NCBI RefSeq assembly: GCF_029227915.1
Contig: NC_079889.1
Span: 3,532,001 to 3,596,000 of the forward strand
DNA length: 64,000 nt
DNA from: Hydractinia symbiolongicarpus
Taxonomy: Eukaryota; Cnidaria; Hydrozoa; Anthoathecata; Hydractiniidae
Reading direction: 5' to 3'
Positions 23,220-34,164 of the stretch are shown piece by piece. Both the position numbers and the translations under genes were made by a program. The notes beneath the pieces were generated by a model. It was not told the origin of the DNA. It did not search any database and saw nothing but the letters and a program-made list of their open reading frames with translations. How positions within the stretch are numbered: position 1 is the stretch's first letter; the number at the start of each line of letters is the position of its first letter.

Positions 23220-24087
23220 GAACAAGTAAGACAACAAATCAAAATGATCTTTTGTATGTTTTAACTACCTAAGATTATAAACAAAACAAACAAGAAGCCC
23301 TGCGGCTTTAAGATTTCCGTCATTAGCCTGAAAGATTTTGAAATTTAAAGTAGACCTTGAAAAGGGAGAATTATGGGGTAAACAAATCACGAGTATCACG
23401 ATTCTTAACTATTTTTGTAACTAACCTAAATGTTAAAATACAACTCAATAAATAAAAAATAAAAATTTTACATGGCTATATGAAGTATTCTAAAATAACA
23501 GTTAAAACTTCAACTGAATATTTTTAAAAGTGATCAGGAAAATTCTGGAAATTCCAAAATACAAATCTTGCTATGTAGAAACTTGACGATTCGAATATAA
23601 TAACTTCTAAACGAGCTCAATTTGAATGATGAAGTAGTTCATTGTTTATTAATTCAGCAATACATATTAGCATTTGAATATTTTAGTATTTAGGCCTTTA
23701 AAATTTACTCTCTTGTTGAAAATTTTTCGAAAATGCTGATGGTGCATGGTTTGATAACAGCTTATCTGAAAAAGAAATTACGTTTTAAAAATAAGAAACA
23801 AGAATACAATTTTACTATAGGCTGCACTAAAACCAGGTTGTTTAAATATTGTCTCTTTAATCTCTCTTTGCCTCTTTGATTTAAAAAGGGAATTTAATAC
23901 AAAGATACAAATCCATGCGATGTGATGCACAGGTATTTCGTGAGATTTTTAAAAATTCTAAGATTTCTGAGAAATCTTAGAAAAATATTTTGTGATACTT
24001 TGGGTTGATCTCAAGAAAGATTTTCAAGCAAATTAGGCACAAGAAAAACTGATAATTAGCCAGTAACAGAATAGTTAGCCGTTTTCA
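23220..24087. other. Non-coding stretch between transposon and SINE
   Basis: No gene seen. It includes a small perfect palindrome (13-bp arms around 23969) and otherwise A/T-rich unique-looking sequence. Confidence 0.5.
23956..23982. repeat. Short perfect palindrome
   Basis: Arms TTCTAAGATTTCT (23956-23968) and its exact reverse complement (23970-23982) flank one base. Confidence 0.7.
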
Positions 24088-24380
24088 ATTGCGCCATAGC
24101 TTGGTGGTTATAACTAGCGCTTTGTGTGGGAGAACGGGGTTCGATTCCCCTTGACGGCAATTTAATATTGGTGAGTAAATGCTACCATAGCCTCAGGTTA
24201 ACCCAAGCCATGTGAGAGAAATTGGGGGAGATGACACACTATGTGGGCTGTTGGATGCTACAGGGAGTTGTCTAGTAGAGCGGGGATGCTAATTGGATCT
24301 GCATAGCTTAAAATGAGCATTAAGTACTCTAGGACTCCCTATCTAAGCTATGGCCTTTCCTGGAAATAATAGACAGGATT
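24088..24380 (+). repeat. tRNA-derived SINE
   Basis: An A-box TAGCTTGGTGG (24097-24107) and a perfect-consensus B-box GGTTCGATTCC (24138-24148) are spaced as in tRNA genes. The head is followed by about 230 bases of unrelated body rather than ending at a terminator. A real tRNA is unlikely because a convincing anticodon arm and acceptor pairing are not evident. Relatives on the minus strand are at 7867-7990 and 30134-30187. Confidence 0.75.
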
Positions 24381-24756
24381 TGTAAGGCTAGCTAAATAAA
24401 GTAGACAGACATTCTATTTATCTATGCAAAATAATTATATATACGGTGCGTACAGTATAATAAGCCGCTTATACAGCTACTTATACGATATATATCTTTT
24501 TACTTAAATTTTCACTTTTCTTCGTTATCGATCTCCCATAGCCATCTATATTTATATAGATCAACATAAAGTTGTGCTTCAATTAAAACCCAGAAAAAGA
24601 ACAAGAAACGATTTTGCAAAAAAAAGATATAATTTTCCTGTAGCTAGCAGTACATATGTCGTCTATATTTTTAAACAACAAAACTATTCTGATTTCAAGA
24701 AAAAACATTTTTGTTTCGACAACTTTTCTGTAAAAAATATAAAAAAAATCATGTGC

Positions 24757-24758
<2 letters not shown>

Positions 24759-24792
<34 letters not shown>
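24759..24792. repeat. (AT)n microsatellite
   Basis: About 17 uninterrupted AT dinucleotides; nearby open frames encoding Ile-Tyr runs are artefacts of it. Confidence 0.95.
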
Positions 24793-24794
<2 letters not shown>

Positions 24795-25916
24795 TTTTAT
24801 CTGATAGAAGTAGTCCCACAAAGTGTCATTTGGAAGTTATTTTTAGCCCCCTTTTTCCCCATAAGAACAGGAGTTGAGTGTCCAGTCATAGAAGAACTAC
24901 GCAAGGCAGAATAAAGGTTTCTTGTTGCTTGCTCTTTAAGAAAAAAAGGCACTCTAATCAAAGCACTATTTTGTGTAGCTAGCTCCATAGCTAGCTAGGA
25001 AGTAAGTAACTTCATGAAAGGGTATGTCAGCACCAATCAAAAGGAGATCCAAGTCAGCACCAAAAATTAAGATAGCTAGCTAGCCAGCACACCTTTCCCA
25101 TTTAACTATATATAAAATAATTCTTACCTGATAAAATACGAATTTAAAAAATAGTGCTTAGCTCCCCATCAATAAAGCTACTATGACCAAACCAAAGAGA
25201 CCAGCAAGGGGCGACCAACAAAATGTAAGAACTTTTAGTCATGGCCGCACACGGAATGTTCTGGCCACACGAAGAGTACACTCTCTGTTCAGATTGGTCA
25301 TGTAATTGACAGATATTAAAATAAAGCATCTTCATTGGCTTTCGCAAAAATCGAATTTTTCGAGTGTTTAGCTTGGACAAAAACTTAGCAGCGTCCGGGC
25401 TATGTGCTTTCTCTCTCTATCTTTCTATCTATCTCCCATCAGGCGATTTTAAAGATTCCGCCCCGCAATAATACAGTAACCTGACTGATTGTGCGTGCTT
25501 TGTAATATGTTGGTTCGCTAATTGGCCTTTAACTAGAATTTTTCCTACTTACCCATTGCATTTTGAAGACTGATTTTTAAGAATTATTTAAAGCTTAGAT
25601 TGTCAGATTTTCTAAAAGCAGACTTACACATATATTTAAAAAAGAATTTAGCCGTTTTTTCTTTGCCTTACGCTTGTATTATTCTTCAGTTAATTTATTT
25701 CTTCAGTTTCTTCAGTATGCAGTTAAAGAATATAGGGAGTAATAAAAATAATTTGAAAATATACCTATTGTGGCCTAATTCACCCACCCAAATATTCAAC
25801 AATGTTTTTATGTAATTTCTTTTGTTTTAAGTAACGGTTTGTTCGAAAGTGTGTTTGAATGCAGTGGCATATTTAAACTACAACAACTTAAAAAATTAAC
25901 TTGTTTAAAAGCAAAA
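24793..25916. other. Non-coding stretch
   Basis: No gene seen. TAGCTAGC-rich patches near 24980 and 25070; otherwise nothing recognised. Confidence 0.5.
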
Positions 25917-27308
25917 ACTAAAGTTATAATTTGAACTCCAGTTATAAGTTTAAATCAAGTCTGAACTCGACTGATAACTTAACTTCAGTAACAACTCTAA
26001 GTTACAACTCAGAGTTCGACAGATAACTTAACTTTAGTTAAAACTTAAACTCGAGAGATATTTTAACCCTATTCCAACTGGGGGTGGGGGGTGCTATCAG
26101 CTTTTTTTGCATAACTTTTTATCCGATTATGGTGTGGCCCTGATATTTTCTGACTTTTCCTAACATTTATTTGGGGATATATAAATATTTTTTGGAAAAA
26201 TATATGCTCACTATATACTTCAGCCTTCATTCTATTTTATTAACGTTGTCAAAATCCAAAACCTGAGATATTTTCAATTTGGCCAAAATAACTTTATTTT
26301 AATATATTTATCATTGTTATGCAATATAGAAGAAAAAAAAATACAAAAATACAAAAATATGTCATCATTTTAGGTACATTTTCACGTCACTAATCTATTG
26401 TCATCCGTTAAAAATGAAAATTGATATAAAATTAAACTATATAGTGTTATATATCTTTTTTTGCAGATTTGCAGGGATTACAAATATCTACTTAGTCTTT
26501 ACTCTTAGTGAGAAAAAAAATTCAAATCAAAACCTTTGATACTTTACATTATAGTTATGTGGTATAAAGGAAATTTCCCCCTTTTTCCAATGACGATAAC
26601 GTCATAGCATATGTGACATTACTAAAAAAAAGTTATTTTTGAATTATTTGAACCAAAAATGAGAAAACATATAAAAGTTGATGTTGTAAATAATATAACT
26701 GACTTCGAGTAGTTTCCTTTTCGCCCTGACGATGTAAGTATACTTACGAAAAGCTTCGTTTTAATTTAACAAAATACACATAAATATTTTAAACATGTCT
26801 TATTAATATACAAAACTGATTTCGTACTCTCATTAGCTCTAAGAGACCAAACTGGGGGAGTTTTGATGACGTCAACTAAAAATTAACAACGTCGTCATAA
26901 TTTTTTTTTCTTAAATGAACTTTACTCATTAAATACTCCCTACCAAATTTGAGGGAAATTCCATTTCCCAATCAAAAGATACATAGGGGACCAAATTGTC
27001 CCACCCAACGATTCCCTTAAAAGCCCAGTTGGAATAGGGTTAAACTCAAATTATAACTCAGAACTCGGTGAGTTATAACATAGACCTCGGTTGATAACTT
27101 AATTTAGGTAAAACTTAAACTCGAGTTATAACTTCAACTCGAATTACAACTTAAACTGGAGTTATAACTCAGAACTCGTCTAATGACGTAACCCCAGTTA
27201 TAACATAAACTGGAGTTATAACTTCAACTCGAGTTATAACTCAAAACTCGGCCGCTGACGTAACTCCTATTATAACTTAAACTCGAGTCATATCTTAAAC
27301 TAAAAGAT
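25917..27308. repeat. Degenerate 18-bp minisatellite, split by a MITE
   Basis: Repeated variants of AACTCGAGTTATAACTTA (18 bp) run from about 25917 to 26062 and resume from about 27044 to 27308. The unit is partly self-complementary (ACTCGAGT, AGTTATAACT). The two halves are one array interrupted by the element at 26067-27039. Confidence 0.85.
26067..27039. mobile_element. piggyBac-like MITE, copy 1 (complete)
   Basis: Perfect 16-bp terminal inverted repeats, CCCTATTCCAACTGGG at 26067-26082 and its exact complement at 27024-27039, are flanked on both sides by TTAA (26063-26066, 27040-27043). TTAA target duplication with a CCC start is the piggyBac signature. No transposase frame exists inside, so it is non-autonomous. 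A G-rich block follows the left end. It sits inside the 18-bp minisatellite, so the empty site can be read directly. A relative is at 41519-42087. Confidence 0.85.
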
Positions 27309-27740
27309 ATTTCTTAACTCCAAAAAATAATAGCGGAAGAAAAAAAAGACGGTAAACCAGTATTTGAGCTAATAATTTCTTTTATTGTACGCGTAGTTTT
27401 TTGATTGAATAATATGTAAGATATTTAGATGAGGAAATAAAAAATTGGTAAATATATTTTTAAATTCTTCTAAGTATTCAGTTTGTTTGTGAACCATAAT
27501 GTGATCCAAGAATTAAAACGCAAGGTAAAATAGACATAGCTAGCTATATGACTTTGATGATAATGCAATTCGTTTATATGCAGGTAAGCTGAAAGAGCTA
27601 AAAGTGACAGCAATTGCTTGCTAAACTAATGTCTGCCTCTATGTTTAGTCAATCACATGTAGCTAACTAGCTAGAAACATAAAAGTATCTCTACCGTGTA
27701 TTGCTCCCAAGTTCAAATTTTCCTTTATTCTTTCTGCGGA

Positions 27741-27800
27741 GCCCCAATTTGTAATAATGCCCCAATTTGTAATACCTGCCCAAATTTGTAATAACACCTT
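27741..27800 (+). repeat. Short tandem repeat, 18-20 bp unit, about 3-4 copies
   Basis: The unit GCCCCAATTTGTAATAAT occurs at 27741 and 27759, and in diverged form at about 27778 and 27801. Confidence 0.75.
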
Positions 27801-30133
27801 GCTTCAATTCGTATTAACATAACAAATACTATAATTGCTGTCCCGCAGTTTTAGCTGGCGGAATTGACAGGACACACCGTCTGTCAAAAGTCTTTGTAAT
27901 GTAGAAAACGCGTTGTCAAGAGTGTAATAACGGGAAAAAATTCTTGAGATAATAAACAGAAGTTTTATTTTTCTTAAAAAATGAGCAACTACGAAAATAT
28001 AGTCAAAAGTAAGTTTAGGGTAGGGGACGTTGACAATGGGGTTTTATTGAGTCCTTTTTAGCTCAGTATGCTTCATCATGGCATTTTCACCCACATGTCT
28101 TTAACTACATGATTCTATTAATTATGGCTGACGTCATTATAAGGGGTCGGCAACAAATAGAGTGTATCTGAGATGGAAGATGTCCTTACCAAAGTTGTCA
28201 TGCTTATCAGCTATATGCCGGAAGTATGCATGTATGTATATATTAACCTTCCAGACGATAAGACGTGGCAGTTTTAAAATGTTAAAAGTACAATATAACA
28301 CCACATTTTTCAGCTTAAATTTTCTACTTAAGACACAAGCCAATAAAGATAGCTTTAATTTGGTCTACAGCTTTTTTTAGCTTCTGATAAGTATAGATTT
28401 TTAACGATTTTCTTTCGACTTTTATCATACAAATAAACAGTGAAGATAAAAAAATCATCTTCACCCATAAAGCGTCCGAACCTACTTTTTCTTTCTTATT
28501 GTGCAACCTGAACAAAACGTAGGCCGTTGTTTTGGGAAAAAATAGTCCTCGCAAAATTATTCGGTGTATTCGGATTTTTTTATTCTCGTTCTTCGATTTT
28601 TTTGGATTTTTAGTTAAACAAACTGTAAAACCCCGGAAATGGAAAACTGAGAACAATGCATTTTGTAAATATCTTTTCCCAAGGCATATTTTTTGCAATC
28701 TAATAATAGGGCCAGCACGCATATATCAAAAAGTAAAAAAAAAAGCTCCGGAAAAAAGATTGTATTTTACTCGAAGAACCTTTTTTAAAATCTTATTTAA
28801 GCTGGCTATTGAACCAGATAATAGTTCTTTCGATACTTGTCATGGAGTATATGATGTAAATATTTCGCTTGCGAACATAGGGACCTGTTCTCGTTCCGAA
28901 CCCCTTATATATTGATGTCTTTAATTATTTTATAAAGTTCGAAGTATGTAGTTTGAAGCCACAATCCAGATCTAAATTATCAAGGCAAAGTATCTATAAG
29001 CTCATTGCTTGTCTCGATTCAGTCTCGATTATTTCAGCTTATTCATACATCAGAGAAGATCCGATTTAGAAACAAAAGTCTTGCTTGTTCAGCCGGTACT
29101 CTACGAAAATGCTACCTGTTGCAGACCCGTAGCCTACGTATACCGAATTGAAAAATAATCCACATCAGGGTCCTTAAATCTACTCCTTCACAAATTGCCC
29201 ACGGAACTGCTTACTCTGATATAGACATGGAAACTAAGATTGCTATGTCGTTATGGCAACAAACCACGTTCCAGTTTGAAAACATATTCCTTCTCATTAT
29301 ACTATGTTTCTTTACAATTATATCGCAATATGCTTATCAGTTACCATGGTAACAACTGTTCAACAACATAATAGCATCACGGAGCATTAAGGTAATAATC
29401 TTATAAAATTATGCTGTATTTGTTTTTTTCTAAAGGTATTTAGGCAATGGTCTTTGTAGATAAAAAGTATCATGTGTCATGCTTTAGTTTAAAAAAAATG
29501 GTTATAATCCTTTTTGAAAAGACCCTTCGTTTTCAGTCGACCACTAATCAGCTTGACAAAATTTTAGCTGCGTTTGATGGTTGACAAGACGGTTCATGTG
29601 TGGTACTCTTGAGTACGAAACTCATCCTCGTGCTGAAACATTAACATCAATTCTTAGAACAACCTGAACCTCGGAAGTTTTGACGCTCAAACGGTGGAGA
29701 AGTTTTCTACACACCACGTTCACAAGAACCAATTTCATGTATACTGTGTGAAATTTAAGAATGCATATTATAAATCCGAGTTCCGGTGTTTTGACTGTAC
29801 TTGGTCGTTTAATGTCGTTTAAATTTAAGAGTTATTATAATAGGGGCTTTATCTTGCGACATTTTGTGGCAGTTCCCAAAGCCAAAAAAATTGGTTACTG
29901 TCATAAACATTAGATTTCTGTGGATAACAGAAAGAAAATATCGTGTTGTTATTAAGTCGAATATTTATACAGAATTGCCACTTTAGTGTTGAAAACACTG
30001 TTATTAATGTGCGTCTTGTGTTTTGAATGGATACATCAGGAATACACTAGCATTGCCTACCCAACCTTCCTTCTATGGAATGCGGTCTGACTGCGTCTGC
30101 CGCAAAGGCACGTGCTAAACATACCCGCGTTAT

Positions 30134-30187
30134 GGACTAAACCTCGTGTCGCGTCAATGGAAAGCTAACACTATAACCACTAGGTCA
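30134..30187 (-). repeat. tRNA-derived SINE-like head
   Basis: Minus strand: an A-box-like TGACCTAGTGGTTA (30187-30174) and a B-box-like GGTTTAGTCC (30143-30134) at tRNA spacing. Confidence 0.5.
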
Positions 30188-32184
30188 TCTCAACCCAAAG
30201 CACATTTTTTTACGAGTTAAATGTCTTCTGATCTTGTAAGCGTTGTATTGTTAATCTCCAGCTTTGCACAACTTATCGCTCACTGTCCGCTAATTAATCG
30301 CTATTACAATGATTTATGAACCAATCAAATCATGGTTGTTGTTTTTTAGATACTGAATAGAAAATGGGCGTGAAGATTCTCCAAATATTTCAGCCGTAGT
30401 AGTTTTAGTAGCACTCACCAGACTGTGCCACGAGCTTCTTCGTCACTGGTCTGAAGTTCAAAAAAGCAAGTGTCCCTGTGGATGACGTTAATGTTACCAT
30501 AGCAATAACAATAAGAAGCTAAACAACCGTGGCAAAGAATTAATTTTATTAACCCATTGATATTATAACGTTCTAATTTTCCTTTACAAATTTTGGCTCC
30601 GTCCCTTATCACTTGATAATTTCTTTTTAAGAATGATATTATCACCACACTTTTATACTTATCAGGGACAAACACCGGACAAAAAGAAGTTAAAAATAAT
30701 CATAATTAAACGGTAAGTAACCGTTCAATGTATTCCATTCACGGGCAGTTGCTTTTAGGTGGGTAAAAAAGTAGCTAAATCGACCAGTGTCAATGAAATC
30801 TACAGACGCGCCATATTTTTTTTACCTTTTCTGTATGGATCGACATCGATCGTGTTGTCGACCTGAGTAAACTGATTTCTGCTTTTCATCTATTAATTCT
30901 TTAAACCAATCATTTTTCTTTTTAAAAGTGACCTCGCGAGAAATTTAAAAACACTCATAAACCCGTTACCAAAATATGAATTTTGAAAGATGAAATGTCA
31001 AGGTCGTTAAAAATCTTTTAACACCACCTTATTATGTTTGCATGTTTTTAAGGGAAAAATAGTCATATTTCCGTTAATTAATAGGCGTTTATAAGTTTCA
31101 ATAATTGAAGCCAAACTTTCGCTTCACTCGCTAGTTAAGCGAAGTCTGCCTTCGTGAGTGTTAAAGAAACTTGGCTAGCATTAAAAAAAACATAAGAATT
31201 TGTTCTAATATATATTTTTTATAATAGTTCGTCCTTGCTTTTGTATTTTTTAGAATATCTTTTTGCATCAAACTAGCCTCAAACTTCCCCACAACTTTCC
31301 CCTCCTTCCCCTGCGGTGGATAGCATTAATAATGTCAAATGTAAAGTGAAAGCGGATTTGTTGTAAATCTCTATCACTCCACTACAGTCTTTTACGTTAA
31401 AAACCGTCTTTATTTCCATATTATTCCAAAAAGGTATACTAGGCATTAGTAACATAAGTGATCCCTACAGATAAATTATCGTTTTTAGAAAGCAAACAGA
31501 TGTTAACGACAAAAACCTTCTGCAAATCGGAATCTGCAGACTATGAGTCGCACTTTAAATTTTGCTGACACTGCTTCATTCAAGATAGTAACCACGCCCT
31601 ACTGTGAATATTGCCTCTAATAACTAAACACAAGAAAAAAAGAGAAATTTGATAGAAAACTTGATAGAAGTACTTCCCCATATACCTATAGGAAAAAAAA
31701 TTCACGATAATAATTTCCACCGACAAACTTCTTTTCTGATAAAAAGCTTTTCTTAAATAATGTGCTGAACGAAAAGCGACTGTTATTTCTTGCGTTTTTA
31801 AACGAATCCCTTTGTGTATTCACCAGGAAGTGACAACTTTAGATAAATAACTAATATAATCAATCAAAAAGAATAAGTAAAAAAATACAAGCTAGCTCGC
31901 CTAGAAACAGGAGGTGTATCCTATGAAATTATTTGCTGATAAAGTACTTAGCACGTCTGCGACCGTGTATTTATTTTTTTAACTTTTACCAGCTTAAAAT
32001 CATTACACCATCAACATTATACATTCCCTTTTATCAGGTGTTACAGTGCTGGATTTTTGCATCTCCACCTCCAAAATTCTTTTATCGGCATCAGAGAATT
32101 TAAAATAAACAACGCGATTATCTTGCCTATTTTACAAAGAAGCGCTGTACTACCTACCTATATAAATTTTCCCCCTGTTTTTTT

Positions 32185-32232
32185 TTCGTAACACCTGAAT
32201 AAGATTTTGAAATCTTATTCAGGTGTTACGAA
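32185..32232. repeat. Perfect palindrome, 23-bp arms, 2-base loop
   Basis: The arm at 32185-32207 is the exact reverse complement of 32210-32232, with only TG between. The outer ends read TTCGTAACACC and GGTGTTACGAA. Confidence 0.95.
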
Positions 32233-33149
32233 GTTGGAGAGCTTCAGGGGTTTTATAACACTTATTTTCTGCTAAGCAGTAAATATTGGGAAATAACCAA
32301 ATGGTTGGTTACACCACCCCCTCACACTTAAAACCCATGTTGTAATCAATGCCATTACTTTCAATATTTTTTGTCTCACAAACCTCTCAATATGTTCTTA
32401 AAAAAATTAACTTTCCGCGTATAAAATTAGAAATAGCCTGTTTCGTAATACACCCTTACATTGATACCTGGATTTTGTATGACAACAAAAGAATCCAAAA
32501 CAATTATATTTTACTGATCCGTTCCATCAGTATTTTTGGCTTCGTCCCAGGACCGTTTTCAGACGCATCGTTGAGCTAAAATATTGAATGTGCATATTTA
32601 AGATTTTTTTTCCATTAAACTGCATCGGTACATGCTAAATTATAGCTCTGGATCTTTTCGCAAATCAAAATAACTAAAACAAGATTCTTTTTCAGCGATC
32701 CTACAGTTTACAATGCTTCAGTAGGAGTAATATTAAACAAAAGAGGGGCATATAATGAGATCATTACCATGGGAACCGTAAAGTTTATTTTGTATAATAC
32801 GACTTTAGAAGCAGGATTAATCCATTTATCGTATTAAAACTTTAATACTACAAAGCGATCAGTAACTGATACAGAATTTATATAAAGGACATCTGAAGAG
32901 AAAGAAGAGAATTTATCAAGAAAAAACATCTCGACTGGGATCTGTGCTGACAATATAGCCAGGTTATCGCTATAATAAAGGTACATTACAAATCGAAAGC
33001 AGTTTATTCGCGTAAATATAACGCCTGGTGAACGTTCATACAAAGGAGCTAGAAGTATCCGTGGATTTCTAAACAGTTCAATCTTGCATTGCGAATTTCA
33101 TTATACAAAAGTCAAACCTTGTAGCTAAAGTTCTTATCAGTTCCTTACA

Positions 33150-34085
33150 ATGTCAGCCGACTTTAGCGAGCATGAAATCAATAACTATAGAGAGGCATTT
33201 CGTCTTTTTGATACAGAACAAAATGGACATATAACTTTAGATGGTCTAAGGGAGGTTTTGGTAACTATTGGTTACTCGCCAAGCAAAGACGAACTGCAGA
33301 ACAGACTGATGGAAATCAATACTGCAGGGAATGGTGTGATCAGTTTTGATGAATTTATTTCGGTCGTTGCACTTGGCAAACACGAAATTGAAGACCATGA
33401 AATGGTAACTTTGTTTCACACCTTCGATTTAGACAGAAGTGGATATATCTATCCGGAAGAACTAAAAATCGTTCTAAAGAGGCTTGGTTTTGTTTTTACG
33501 GAGAAGCAGGTGGAAGCAATGATACACTACGCCGACTCTGCTGGTGACGGGCGCATTTGCTATGAAGAATTTCTCAGAGCAAACGATGCAAAAATCCACA
33601 AGCTGAAAAAACGAAAACATGCTGTCGCCTTAGATACAATTTCTGATGCGGACATAATGAAATACAAGGAAGCATTTCATTTATTTGATCTTGAAGATAC
33701 CGGACATATAACATTGGAGGAAATGAGAAAGGTCATGTCAAAATTAGGATTTAGTATGAGCAAAGAAGATCTTAAACAGCGTCTTAAAGAAATCGATCAA
33801 AGGGGAAACGGAGTTATCAACTTTGACGAGTTTATTGCTGTAGCAGCTGAGCGCCAGCACGACGAAGAAGAACAGGCGATTATTTGCGCTTTAAAGGTAT
33901 TTGACACAGACGCAGACGGTTATATATCAAAGGATGGATTGTCAAATGGCTTAAAGAAACTCGGTTTTGCGTTCAACGAAAAGCAAGTTGAAGCGATGTT
34001 ACATTACGCTGACATTCACGGAGATGGAAAAATAAATTATGAAACTTTTATCAAGTCCAACGACTTTAGATTACACAAACATTGA
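33150..34085 (+). CDS. Eight-EF-hand calmodulin-like protein (two fused calmodulin units), single exon
   Basis: 311 residues, uninterrupted. There are eight EF-hand loops at residues 21-32, 57-68, 93-104, 129-140, 180-191, 216-227, 252-263 and 288-299. The first and second halves align hand for hand: KYKEAFHLFD repeats NYREAFRLFD, and EKQVEAMIHYAD repeats as EKQVEAMLHYAD. The gene is therefore an in-frame duplication of a calmodulin-like unit, joined by a Lys-rich linker (about 150-158). Some loops are weakened: position 12 is Gly in loops 1 and 7 and Thr in loop 8, and loop 2 starts with Asn. It is presumably a cytosolic calcium sensor; targets are unknown. Lack of introns is unlike the other genes here and could reflect retroposition. 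It faces the paralogue at 37511-37963 tail to tail. The start ATG is the first in frame. Confidence 0.93.
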   Translation: MSADFSEHEINNYREAFRLFDTEQNGHITLDGLREVLVTIGYSPSKDELQNRLMEINTAGNGVISFDEFISVVALGKHEIEDHEMVTLFHTFDLDRSGYIYPEELKIVLKRLGFVFTEKQVEAMIHYADSAGDGRICYEEFLRANDAKIHKLKKRKHAVALDTISDADIMKYKEAFHLFDLEDTGHITLEEMRKVMSKLGFSMSKEDLKQRLKEIDQRGNGVINFDEFIAVAAERQHDEEEQAIICALKVFDTDADGYISKDGLSNGLKKLGFAFNEKQVEAMLHYADIHGDGKINYETFIKSNDFRLHKH

Positions 34086-34158
34086 AAGATAAAAGATAAA
34101 TGACCTGCTTAGACTAACTGTTTACTTCCATGTTTCCAGTAGCTTTCTTCTTAAAGAT

Positions 34159-34164
34159 AATAAA
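34159..34164 (+). terminator. Poly(A) signal of the eight-EF-hand gene
   Basis: AATAAA about 75 bases after the stop codon. Confidence 0.6.

Larger units (their letters stand above)
27801..33149. other. Non-coding stretch before the EF-hand genes
   Basis: No gene supported. Open frames near 28137-28915 and 30415-30675 show no domain and have ordinary A/T-driven composition. The stretch holds a SINE-like piece (30134-30187) and a perfect palindrome (32185-32232). The region just before 33150 presumably contains the promoter of the following gene. Confidence 0.5.

Noticed and set aside
24088-24165. Functional tRNA gene
   Set aside because: A and B boxes are good but the acceptor and anticodon stems do not pair convincingly, and the sequence continues into a SINE body.
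24574-24914. Frames containing Ile-Tyr runs
   Set aside because: Artefacts of the (AT)n microsatellite.
28137-28915. Overlapping open frames on both strands (up to 132 codons)
   Set aside because: No domain, no signal peptide, Lys/Phe/Ile-rich composition expected from A/T-rich DNA, and frames on both strands at once.
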